The notes: generated by a model from the sequence alone, not told the origin. Shown: positions 1-5,107, counted from the stretch's first letter. The stretch: DNA of 5,107 nucleotides from Bordetella parapertussis (GCA_945878355.1 CAMCTC010000205.1:1-5107); one strand, 5' to 3'. Numbers and translations: made by a program.

Positions 1-115
1 CGCCGTGCAACCACTTCGCCACCGTGTTGCGCGACAGCCCTGTGATGCGCGCAATCTCGCGCTCCGACTTGTGCTTGCGGCCATGCAAACGCCGGATATT
101 GCCAATCATGTCCAT
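1..115 (-). CDS. istA: IS21-family transposase IstA, N-terminal fragment (runs off window)
   Basis: IstA is the DDE transposase of IS21-type elements and works with the ATPase IstB. Only the first 38 residues are visible, starting MDMIGNIRRLHGRKHK. Residues about 17-36 (SEREIARITGLSRNTVAKWL) form the helix-turn-helix characteristic of the IstA N-terminus, which binds the terminal repeats. The start is the ATG at 115-113. An AAGGAG lies 8 bases upstream, and a second in-frame ATG at 109-107 is less well spaced. The catalytic domain and istB are outside the window. The reading frame is undamaged as far as it can be followed. Family assignment is from recognised motif similarity, not a search. 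Confidence 0.88.
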   Translation of the reverse strand, partial: MDMIGNIRRLHGRKHKSEREIARITGLSRNTVAKWLHG

Positions 116-123
116 GGTGATCA

Positions 124-129
124 CTCCTT
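124..129 (-). promoter_or_regulatory. Ribosome binding site of istA
   Basis: The minus strand reads AAGGAG, 8 bases before the ATG at 115. This near-perfect Shine-Dalgarno sequence decides the istA start. It lies only 3 bases downstream of a perfect hairpin (133-158). Confidence 0.75.
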
Positions 130-132
130 GTC

Positions 133-158
133 CCCTGCTGCTCAAAAAAGCAGCAGGG
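133..158. promoter_or_regulatory. Perfect 10-bp hairpin in the istA leader
   Basis: CCCTGCTGCT (133-142) pairs exactly with AGCAGCAGGG (149-158) across a 6-base loop. In the istA transcript it would end 3 bases before the Shine-Dalgarno sequence. No T-tract follows on either strand, so a simple intrinsic terminator is not evident. A role in limiting translation or blocking read-through from outside promoters is inference by analogy with other insertion sequences. Confidence 0.55.
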
Positions 159-171
159 TAGGTTGTTCACC

Positions 172-225
172 TGGCTCAGTTTTCGTTCGGCACAACCTTC
201 AAAAGTGGCTCAGTTTTCGGTCGGC
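172..225. repeat. IS21 subterminal direct repeats
   Basis: TGGCTCAGTTTTCG occurs at 172-185 and again at 206-219. Extended to 20 bases (172-191 and 206-225), the copies differ at one position. Repeat starts are 34 bp apart. Repeated motifs at the ends are typical transposase binding sites in IS21 elements, and the outer copy lies just inside the element boundary at 232. Confidence 0.75.
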
Positions 226-232
226 GCCAACA

Positions 233-826
233 ATCCGCATCATGGTGTTTGCCGATCGTGTGGAGATAGCCAGCCCAGGACATCTGCCCGACAGCCTGAG
301 CGTAGAAGCTATCCGGCAGGGCCGCACCAACCGCCGCAATCCAACGCTGACGGAACATGCCGCCCAGCTCCTGCCGTATCGCGGCTTGGGCAGCGGCATT
401 CCACGCGCGCTGCGGGAATGGCCGCAGATCGAGCTGCTCGATGACGCCGCAGGCAACCAGTTCAGTGCGGTGGCGCGGCGGCCTGCGGCGGAATGGCGCA
501 CGCCAGGCGACCCAGTCGGCGGCCCAGTCCGGGTACCTGCCCGGGAGGTCACCGACCCAGTCGCCGACCCAGTCACCGACCCAGTCGATCAACTGCTTCA
601 GCTGCTGGTCGCAGGAGCACTGCCGCCATCAGCGCTGATGGTGGGCCTGGGCCTGAAGCACCGCCACACCTTCCGTACCAACTACCTGCGTCCGGCGCTG
701 GAGCGCCAGTGGATCGCCCCGACGCTGCCCGACAAGCCCAACAGCCGCCTGCAACGCTACCGTCTGACACCTGCGGGCCAAGCCATGATGCAAGAACTGC
801 TCACCGGCAAGACGAGACTGACATGA
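233..826 (+). pseudogene. RecG-like/AlbA-type ATP-binding protein, C-terminal remnant cut by IS21 (gene A)
   Basis: About 197 residues remain. The first about 85 residues match the C-terminal half of the 'putative ATP-dependent DNA helicase RecG-related' family (HATPase_c_4-like): IRIMVFADRVEIASPGHLP, then RRNP, then LLPYRGLGSGIPRAL. A repetitive linker rich in T/V-D-P-V follows, then a winged-helix-like tail with LGLKHRHTF, YLRPALE and RYRLTPAG. The N-terminal AlbA_2 domain expected in this family is absent, because the IS21 terminus abuts codon 1 of the remnant at 232/233. The frame is uninterrupted to the TGA at 824-826, which overlaps the next ATG by 4 bases. An open frame extends upstream into the IS, but it is antisense IS sequence. 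An ATG at 242 could start a short product. Such proteins are often encoded in type I restriction loci; their exact role is not established. Confidence 0.75.
551..586 (+). repeat. Three tandem 12-bp repeats encoding the gene A linker
   Basis: Units are ACCGACCCAGTC (551-562), GCCGACCCAGTC (563-574) and ACCGACCCAGTC (575-586), with one substitution in the middle unit. They encode TDPV-ADPV-TDPV in gene A. Related GGCCCAGTC-type imperfect copies lie just upstream (about 505-530). The 12-bp unit keeps the frame whatever the copy number. Confidence 0.85.
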
Positions 827-1314
827 ACGAGCAACAGAGCGGCGAGTGGAGGAATGCCGGCCAGTTGCCGCCCGACGGGTCACTGGCGCGCTTGATGGCC
901 AAGCACCCGTCGCAACCGGCCAACCCGGACATTGCCAGGGCCTTGTTCCTGGCCGGCAAGATCGAATCCTGGGGCCGCGGCATCGACCTGATCCGCAATG
1001 CGTGCCTGGCTGCAGCTTGCCCGGCCCCGCGCTTCGACTGCGACAGCGTGGGGTTCTGGGTCGAATTTCCGTTCCCGGCGCTGACCGAAGGCAACGGAAC
1101 TTCGGTGAAAACTTCGGTGAAAACTTCGGTGAAAACGCCGGCAGCCATTCTGGGCCTGTTGGCAGCCACGCCGGCTATGACGCTGGCCGAGGTCGCTGCC
1201 GAGATTGGCAAGACCTCGCGTGCGGTCGAGCTGGCCGCAGCCAAGCAGGTCAAGGAAGGCCGCCTGAAATATGTAGGGCCGCAAAAGGGTGGCCACTGGG
1301 AGGTGTTGACATGA
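823..1314 (+). CDS. Short RecG-like ATP-binding protein with winged-helix tail (gene B)
   Basis: The 163-residue product resembles the C-terminal part of RecG-like/AlbA-type proteins. Residues 12-60 contain NAGQLPP, KHPSQPANPDIARALFLAG and IESWGRGIDLIRNAC, and residues 77-84 read GFWVEFPF; all are typical of this family. Residues 93-105 are a TSVK repeat linker, and about 106-163 look like a helix-turn-helix domain (LAEVAAEIGKTSRAVE). Compared with full-length relatives, the N-terminal AlbA_2 domain and the start of the ATPase-like fold are missing, so it may be a deletion derivative rather than an intact gene. The ATG at 823 overlaps the gene A stop as ATGA, with no strong ribosome binding site, so coupled translation is likely. 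It ends in ATGA with the nuclease gene. Function is unknown; family assignment is fairly firm, intactness is doubtful. Confidence 0.7.
   Translation: MNEQQSGEWRNAGQLPPDGSLARLMAKHPSQPANPDIARALFLAGKIESWGRGIDLIRNACLAAACPAPRFDCDSVGFWVEFPFPALTEGNGTSVKTSVKTSVKTPAAILGLLAATPAMTLAEVAAEIGKTSRAVELAAAKQVKEGRLKYVGPQKGGHWEVLT
1099..1134 (+). repeat. Three exact tandem 12-bp repeats encoding the gene B linker
   Basis: ACTTCGGTGAAA is repeated perfectly at 1099-1110, 1111-1122 and 1123-1134, coding for TSVK three times between the ATPase-like part and the winged-helix tail of gene B. The repeat sits at the same architectural position as the 551-586 repeat in gene A but has an unrelated sequence. Confidence 0.92.
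1298..1304 (+). promoter_or_regulatory. Ribosome binding site of the DUF1016 nuclease gene
   Basis: GGGAGGT lies 6 bases before the ATG at 1311. It is the clearest plus-strand Shine-Dalgarno sequence in the operon. It supports the start at 1311 although the open frame extends further upstream. Confidence 0.7.
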
Positions 1315-2420
1315 GTGCCAAGGCCGATCGCGACATGCGCACGATGTCGGCTGCGACCGCCAGCCCAGGCAGCGCAGCAGGCCTTGTCGCCGAATTGCGC
1401 AAGCTGATTGACGGCGCGCGGCAACGCGCCGCAGTTGCCGTGAATGCAGAGCTCAGCCTCTTGTACTGGCAGGTGGGCCTGCGCATCCACCGAGAAGTGC
1501 TGGGCAGCGAGCGCGCGGGCTATGGCGAGCAGATCATCGCCACACTGGGGCTGCAGTTGACTTCAGCGTACGGGCGCGGCTGGAGCGCACGCCATCTGCG
1601 CCTGTGCATCCGCTTCGCCCAAGCCTACCCCGAGCCAACGATTGTGCACACGCTGTGTGCCAAATTGAGCTGGTCGCACCTGCGCTTGATTGCCGCAGTG
1701 GACGAGCCGCTGAAGCGCGACTTCTACGCCGAGCTGTGCCAGCTGGAACGTTGGAGCGTGCGCCAGCTGCAGGAACGCATGCAGTCGCTGCTGTTCGAGC
1801 GCAGCGCGCTGTCGCGCCAGCCCGAGGCCACCATCCGCCACGAACTGCAGGCTTTGCGGCAGGAAGCACCGCCCAACCCGGTGGTGCTGCTGAAGGACCC
1901 CTACCTGCTCGACTTTCTGGGCCTGAACGACCGCTACCTGGAACGCGACTTGGAAGATGCCATCCTGCGTGATATCGAGCAGTTCTTGCTTGAGCTGGGC
2001 GCCGGCTTCACCTTCATGGCGCGGCAGAAGCGGCTGCAGATCGACAACGACGACTTTTACATCGATCTGTTGTTCTACAACCGCAAGCTCAGGCGGCTGG
2101 TGGCTGTGGAGTTGAAGATCGGCGACTTCCGCCCCGAGTACAAGGGCCAGATGGAGCTGTACCTGCGTTGGCTGGCCAAGCACGATCAAGAGGCGGACGA
2201 GAACCCGCCTCTGGGCATCATCCTGTGCACTGGCAAGAAGCAGGAGCAGATCGAGCTGCTGGAACTTGACAAGAGCGGCATCCACGTGGCCGAGTACCTG
2301 ACCGTGCTGCCGCCGCGCGAGGCCTTGCAGGCCAAGCTGCAACTGGCGATGGCCGCCGCCCGGCAGCGCTTGGGGCAAGACCATCGAGACCCCGACCCAC
2401 AGCCTGAGGACTTGCCGTGA
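1311..2420 (+). CDS. DUF1016/YhcG-family PDDEXK nuclease domain protein
   Basis: The 369-residue protein has the family's two-part layout. Residues about 22-170 are the helical N-terminal DUF1016 domain, including [26 protein letters not shown] and [12 protein letters not shown]. Residues about 190-345 are the YhcG-type C-terminal PDDEXK nuclease fold. The likely catalytic set is E228, D252 in FYIDLLFYN, and E267/K269 in [10 protein letters not shown], followed by KGQMELYL (278-285). Length and motifs look complete. The start at 1311 is supported by GGGAGGT and by the ATGA overlap with gene B; the stop overlaps the hsdR start as GTGA. Genes of this family are commonly found inside type I restriction operons and defence islands, and a nucleic-acid cleavage role is the family expectation rather than something shown here. 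It is the only apparently intact gene of the operon besides the short gene B. Confidence 0.9.
   Translation: MSAKADRDMRTMSAATASPGSAAGLVAELRKLIDGARQRAAVAVNAELSLLYWQVGLRIHREVLGSERAGYGEQIIATLGLQLTSAYGRGWSARHLRLCIRFAQAYPEPTIVHTLCAKLSWSHLRLIAAVDEPLKRDFYAELCQLERWSVRQLQERMQSLLFERSALSRQPEATIRHELQALRQEAPPNPVVLLKDPYLLDFLGLNDRYLERDLEDAILRDIEQFLLELGAGFTFMARQKRLQIDNDDFYIDLLFYNRKLRRLVAVELKIGDFRPEYKGQMELYLRWLAKHDQEADENPPLGIILCTGKKQEQIELLELDKSGIHVAEYLTVLPPREALQAKLQLAMAAARQRLGQDHRDPDPQPEDLP
2406..2410 (+). promoter_or_regulatory. Ribosome binding site of the hsdR remnant
   Basis: GAGGA lies 6 bases before the GTG at 2417, inside the end of the nuclease gene. It supports GTG initiation with the 4-base GTGA overlap. 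Confidence 0.5.
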
Positions 2421-2771
2421 CCCAGACGCCGCGTGCGGAAAGAGCGACCCAGAACCGGGTCATCGCCCGCTTCACCGACCCGGCGCAGGCGGACTGCCTG
2501 GGCTACCGCTACCTCGGTGAGTGGCACCAGCGAGAAAACAACAGCGGCATCGAGACAGCACTGCTGCAGTCGCGACAACTTGGCCGCCCGGGGCTACTCT
2601 GCTGCTCACATCGGCGCCGCGCTGCAGAAGCTTGAAACCGCTACCGATTCGACCGGCATCACGCTGTACCAGGCCAACCTGCGCAGCTACCAACTGCTGC
2701 GCTACGGCGTGCCGGTGCAGATCCCCTCCGGGGAGATCAATTCGGTGGTGGGACGGAAACCCGCCCCATAA
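2417..2771 (+). pseudogene. hsdR: Type I restriction endonuclease HsdR, N-terminal remnant (frameshifted and truncated)
   Basis: HsdR is the translocase/nuclease subunit of type I restriction enzymes. The first frame starts at GTG 2417 ([20 protein letters not shown], then [15 protein letters not shown] and IETALL), matching the HsdR N-terminus. The match then moves to a second frame at about 2571: [20 protein letters not shown], then [20 protein letters not shown]. An extra base (or loss of two) near 2567-2570 explains the shift; without it the first frame stops at 2635. Recognisable homology ends near 2723, and the frame stops at 2769-2771 after unrelated residues. Only about 100 residues of a protein normally near 1000 remain, lacking the PDDEXK nuclease and helicase motor domains. 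It cannot make a working enzyme. HsdM and HsdS are not in the window; they would be expected upstream of the IS21 insertion. Confidence 0.88.
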
Positions 2772-2829
2772 AGCCCGCACACGCAGGGTCGCCGGGACAG
2801 ATGCAGGGCGACGAGGTGAGCGCTTCAGG

Positions 2830-3556
2830 TCAAAGGTCGACGCACAAGATCGTGACGTCGTCGCGCCTGACCTGCGCGCCTTGCCATTCGCCAACAGAAT
2901 GCTCGAGCGCTTGCACCACTTCAGCAGCGCTGCTGGCTACGCTGTTCGAGAAGACCTCTTGCATTCGCCGGTAACCGTAGGCCTTTGGGTTCTGCGGCCC
3001 GCCGATCTGGTCGGTCACGCCGTCGGTCACGAACAGCAAGCGGTCGCCAGCCTCATAGCTCAGTTCACAGCCGCTGGATCGTGCCAGGGATTCCAGCTTG
3101 GCGCTGATGCCGCTGCGCGGCGACTCAACCCACTGCACGGTTTGGCTGTTGCGCCGGTAGTGCATCAGACCGATGCCGCCAAGCCCGAGCTTGAGCGTCT
3201 TGCGCTGGCGGTCAATCTGCAGCAGCAACAGGTCGCAGCCGTTGTCTATCGCGCCGACTTGATCAGCGGCGCCAAATGATTGGCTCAGCGTTTGCCGAAT
3301 CGCTGCGAAGTAGTCTTGCGGCGTGCTGCCCGGCGCTGCCAGACACTGCCGTTCCAGCGCATTGCTGACCAGCATCGCGGTCATCGCGCTAGGAACACCA
3401 TGACCGGTGCAGTCGATCAGGCCGATCGAGCGGATGTCGTCGACGGCCGCCCCCGACATCCACCAGATATCGCCGCCGATGATGTCCTTGGGTTGCCAGT
3501 GAACGGCAAGATCGGGCAGCTTGTGTTGCCACTGCACGGGCTTGGGCAGAAAATTA
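2830..3556 (-). pseudogene. SpoIIE/PP2C-type serine/threonine phosphatase, catalytic part of an IS630-split gene
   Basis: This 3' segment encodes the whole catalytic domain of a SpoIIE-like PP2C phosphatase, which dephosphorylates serine/threonine, typically on anti-sigma antagonists or SiaC-like partners. Numbering the reconstructed 314-residue protein, the metal-binding motifs are visible: PKDIIGGD (D97, D102), GLIDCTGHGVP (D121, GHG 124-126), GLGGIGL, LLFVTDGVTD (D251, D255) and the C-terminal DDVT (305-308). None of these looks mutated. The domain resembles the SiaA-like branch, but no HAMP or membrane sensor region is visible. The gene is cut at codon 73 by IS630; the 5' part is at 4661-4878. 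An open frame continues upstream into the IS to an ATG at 3642, giving a possible 270-residue chimera with an IS-encoded N-terminus. It is tail-to-tail with the hsdR remnant. Confidence 0.88.
3555..3556. repeat. TA target duplication, left copy (IS630)
   Basis: The TA directly left of the first base of the element matches the TA at 4659-4660 directly to its right. IS630/Tc1-mariner elements insert at TA and duplicate it. Confidence 0.85.
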
Positions 3557-3582
3557 CTCACCAGTCCGTAAGTAAAGCGACA
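3557..3582. repeat. Left terminal inverted repeat of IS630 element
   Basis: Pairs with 4633-4658 at 20 of 26 positions; 11 of the outermost 12 bases match. Confidence 0.88.
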
Positions 3583-3601
3583 TTTAGGGAATCTATTTGC
3601 C

Positions 3602-4657
3602 GTGTCGAAAGTCGTATGTTTCATGAAACGAGACGGCCGCACTCTTGATCACGCAACACTTCAAGAATTTCGCTTGTTGGCAGTACGTCGGGTCAGAGAG
3701 GGCGAGAAACCGGCCGAAGTGGTGAAGTCGCTGGGGATGAATCGCACATCGATCTATCGCTGGCTGAGGGCGGCAGAAGGTCGCGGTAGAGGTGAGCGCG
3801 CACTGGCATCGTGCCCTGCAACGGGACGACCGAGCAAACTCACGCCGAAGCAACGGGCGCAAGTGCTGCGCTGGATCAACGGCAAGGATCCGCGCCAGTA
3901 TGGTTTGGACTTCGGGCTGTGGACCCGGCAGATCGTGGCCAAACTGGTCGAGCAAAAGTTTGAGGTGCAACTCGGCGTTACGGCCGTTGGCCGAATGCTC
4001 GCGAGACTGGGGCTGCCGCCTCAGAAGCCTCTGCAGCGTGCTTATCAGCTCGACCCTCAGGCCATAGAGCGCTGGCAGCGCGAGACGTATCCAAGCATCG
4101 CTGCTGCTGCGAGGAAGAGCGGGGCCGAGATCTACTTCTGGGACGAGTCAGGCTTCCGTGCCGACACGGTGCACGGCAAGACCTGGGCACCCAAGGGCAA
4201 GACGCCGGTCATCGACCGTCCGAGCCAGCGGCAGTCCATTTCGGCAGCTTCGGCAGTCAATGCCAAGGGCGGGTTCTGGTTTGCGACCTATCAGGGCGCC
4301 TTGAACGCGGAACTGTTCATCGAACTACTCAAGAAGATGATGAGAGTGCGCAGCAAGCCGGTGCACATGGTGGTCGACGGATTGCCGGCCCACAAGAAGG
4401 CCAATGTGCGTCAGTACATTGAGTCGACAAAGGGCAAGCTGACCATGCATGTCTTGCCCGGCTACGCCCCCGATCTCAACCCAGATGAGTTGGTGTGGAG
4501 TCATGTCAAGCGAACTGGGGTGGCCCGAAATCCGCTGCATGCAGGTGAAAAGCTCGAAATCAAGATCGACCAGCAACTGCGTGAAATAAAGAAGAACCGA
4601 GCACTGGTTCGATCATTCTTCGAGACTCCATCTGTCGCCTATATTTCGGACTGCTGA
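3602..4657 (+). CDS. IS630-family DDE transposase
   Basis: The 351-residue protein catalyses cut-and-paste transposition at TA sites. Residues about 27-56 form a helix-turn-helix (GEKPAEVVKSLGMNRTSIYRWL region), followed by GRPSKLTPKQ and a second DNA-binding segment (about 75-145). The DDE catalytic core carries D181 in YFWDESGFRAD, D259 in MVVDGLPAHKKANV and E296 in YAPDLNPDELVWSHVK. The D259-E296 gap is 36 residues, near the spacing typical of the family. Length is normal and there is no frameshift. The GTG at 3602 has AGGGAA 10 bases upstream; an ATG at 3623 (344 residues) fits the usual MKRDGR-like start equally well, so the start is uncertain. The TGA at 4655-4657 lies inside the right inverted repeat. 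Confidence 0.94.
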   Translation: MSKVVCFMKRDGRTLDHATLQEFRLLAVRRVREGEKPAEVVKSLGMNRTSIYRWLRAAEGRGRGERALASCPATGRPSKLTPKQRAQVLRWINGKDPRQYGLDFGLWTRQIVAKLVEQKFEVQLGVTAVGRMLARLGLPPQKPLQRAYQLDPQAIERWQRETYPSIAAAARKSGAEIYFWDESGFRADTVHGKTWAPKGKTPVIDRPSQRQSISAASAVNAKGGFWFATYQGALNAELFIELLKKMMRVRSKPVHMVVDGLPAHKKANVRQYIESTKGKLTMHVLPGYAPDLNPDELVWSHVKRTGVARNPLHAGEKLEIKIDQQLREIKKNRALVRSFFETPSVAYISDC

Positions 4658-4658
4658 G
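4633..4658. repeat. Right terminal inverted repeat of IS630 element
   Basis: This is the inverted partner of 3557-3582 and contains the last codons and stop of the transposase gene. Confidence 0.88.
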
Positions 4659-4660
4659 TA
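4659..4660. repeat. TA target duplication, right copy (IS630)
   Basis: Matches the TA at 3555-3556. Only one copy belonged to the uninterrupted phosphatase gene. Confidence 0.85.
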
Positions 4661-4878
4661 GAAGCACGAACGTCAAGGCGGGTTGAGTCCAGTGTGTTCT
4701 GGCCGACGATCTGGCGCAACCCAAGATCTCGAGCCAGCTGGTTCGTCGCGACGACATCGAGGGTCAAGGCGCCCCTCGGAATCCGGCGCCATCCGAGCAG
4801 TCGCCCGACCTGGGACGCCCAGCTATTGGTCAACGTCGGTGGGCGAACGATAGCAATTGATTTCGCACCTCGCTCCAT
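4661..4878 (-). pseudogene. 5' part of the IS630-split SpoIIE-type phosphatase gene
   Basis: On the minus strand, the frame starting at ATG 4878-4876 runs without a stop to the IS border. With one TA restored it joins 2830-3556 in frame: 218 plus 727 bases give 945, exactly 315 codons including the stop. The junction residue is serine (codon 73), followed by NFLPKPVQWQHKLPD of the catalytic part. Residues 1-73 (MERGAKSIAIVRPPTLTNSW and on) show no membrane segment or domain I recognise; they may be a linker or a small N-terminal region. No good ribosome binding site precedes ATG 4878, and the in-frame open sequence extends upstream to a TAA near 4965, so the true start, or loss of a longer N-terminus, is open. 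The coding role rests mainly on the frame restoration. Confidence 0.72.
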
Positions 4879-4882
4879 GGTT

Positions 4883-5107
4883 TCACGGCTTTTTCTGGAT
4901 TGTCCATGTGCATGACAACTTAGGGATTTTCTGGATGGTTCGCCCTCGGACCTGGCCCCTTAAGTTCGACACACAAAGCTCAATTTCGCAGATTTTTTTA
5001 GCCAATTCCTCAATGAATTCAAGCATCTGCATCGGTTTTTTGGTCGAAATGGAAAAATCTTCGTAGTGGCACAAAAGCTGTGTGAAGTAGTTTATTTTTC
5101 TGAATTC
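4883..5107 (-). other. AT-rich right flank with an unassigned open frame (runs off window)
   Basis: A minus-strand frame is open from the window edge to a stop at about 4883 and reads through KINYFTQLLCHYEDFSIS, then MQMLEFIEELAKKICEIEL. I do not recognise it. The 4981-5107 stretch is about 36% GC by hand count, far below the rest of the window, so it may be the end of a foreign gene, a promoter-rich intergenic region upstream of the phosphatase, or a junction scar. A 10-bp direct repeat, TTTTCTGGAT, occurs at 4891-4900 and 4927-4936. A competing plus-strand frame also exists (4857-5066), which weakens either coding claim. Confidence 0.25.

Larger units (their letters stand above)
1..232 (-). 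mobile_element. IS21-family insertion sequence, istA-proximal end (partial)
   Basis: The element reads leftward out of the window. Seen directly: an IstA-type N-terminus on the minus strand, two near-identical 20-bp subterminal repeats (172-191 and 206-225), and a terminus ending ...GCCAACA on the plus strand, which is TGTTGGCGCC read inward. IS21-family elements are known for TG/CA termini and multiple internal end repeats that bind the transposase. The outer boundary is set at the CA of 231-232 because sequence homologous to the interrupted gene begins at 233. The other end and the target duplication lie outside the window, so completeness of the element is unknown. Confidence 0.85.
3557..4658 (+). 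mobile_element. Complete IS630-family insertion sequence, 1102 bp
   Basis: The borders follow from inverted repeats and flanking TA. The left end CTCACCAGTCCG... (3557-3582) and the right end, read inward as CTCAGCAGTCCG... (4658-4633), match at 20 of 26 positions. Both are flanked by TA, the known IS630 target. One transposase gene fills the element. Excision of 1102 bp plus one TA restores the phosphatase frame exactly, which independently confirms both borders. The element appears structurally intact and therefore possibly active or recently inserted. Confidence 0.93.

Noticed and set aside
5..232. Upstream extension of the gene A reading frame to position 5
   Set aside because: This stretch is antisense to istA and crosses the IS21 terminal repeats, so the open frame is an accident of the insertion and not native N-terminal coding.
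493..822. Extension of the gene B frame upstream through gene A
   Set aside because: It gives an R/P/S-rich shadow translation of gene A; recognisable family sequence begins only after the ATG at 823.
551..1134. Possible CRISPR-like array from the short tandem repeats
   Set aside because: The repeats are contiguous 12-bp coding units without spacers and lie inside linkers of two proteins.
846..1310. Extension of the DUF1016 frame upstream through gene B
   Set aside because: The translation there is family-unlike, gene B is better supported in another frame, and a strong ribosome binding site marks 1311 as the start.
1563..2384. Long minus-strand open frame (273 codons) opposite the DUF1016 gene
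   Set aside because: It is fully antisense to a well-supported nuclease gene, has a low-complexity L/Q/V-rich translation, and is a common by-product of high-GC codon use.
2521..3279. Plus-strand open frame overlapping the hsdR remnant and phosphatase
   Set aside because: It is antisense to the conserved phosphatase domain and out of frame with the HsdR homology; no recognisable product.
4857..5066. Plus-strand open frame of 69 codons at the right edge
   Set aside because: It overlaps both the phosphatase 5' part and the minus-strand partial frame; no ribosome binding site or recognisable motif.
5102..5107. GAATTC exactly at the window end, suggesting a cloned EcoRI fragment
   Set aside because: Another GAATTC occurs at 5014-5019 and the left end is not an EcoRI site, so nothing biological can be concluded.

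Overview
The window is a GC-rich, transposon-riddled accessory segment from a proteobacterium. Codon use and protein style suggest a betaproteobacterium, but this is inferred from feel and not from a search. One sampled line (421-480) is about 70% GC by hand count, while the right edge (4981-5107) is only about 36%, so the right end looks like a composition boundary.

Left part (1-232): the istA end of an IS21-family insertion sequence that reads out of the window to the left. It carries the first 38 residues of IstA on the minus strand, a ribosome binding site, a perfect leader hairpin and the duplicated terminal repeats, and it ends in CA at 231-232. It sits inside the first gene of a plus-strand operon.

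Middle (233-2771): a tightly packed plus-strand operon that looks like the tail of a type I restriction-modification island. The order is the C-terminal remnant of a RecG-like/AlbA-type ATP-binding protein (gene A), a second, N-terminally short protein of the same family (gene B), an apparently intact DUF1016/YhcG-type PDDEXK nuclease, and the N-terminus of hsdR. Each junction is a 4-base stop/start overlap (ATGA, ATGA, GTGA), so the genes were probably translationally coupled. The hsdR remnant is broken twice: a frameshift near 2567-2570, and loss of all homology after about 2723. Genes A and B each carry three tandem 12-bp repeats that encode a flexible linker before a C-terminal winged-helix-like segment.

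Right part (2830-4878): a SpoIIE/PP2C-type serine/threonine phosphatase gene on the minus strand, convergent with the hsdR remnant and split by a complete 1102-bp IS630-family element (3557-4658). The element has 26-bp imperfect inverted repeats, a TA target duplication and an uninterrupted DDE transposase gene. Removing the IS and one TA restores an exact 314-codon reading frame, which shows that the two outer pieces were one gene.

Right edge (4880-5107): AT-rich sequence with an open but unrecognised partial minus-strand reading frame.

As a system, the most interesting part is the restriction-associated trio (two RecG-like ATP-binding proteins plus a DUF1016 nuclease) placed just ahead of hsdR. 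Here it is a decaying copy, although the nuclease gene itself still looks functional.
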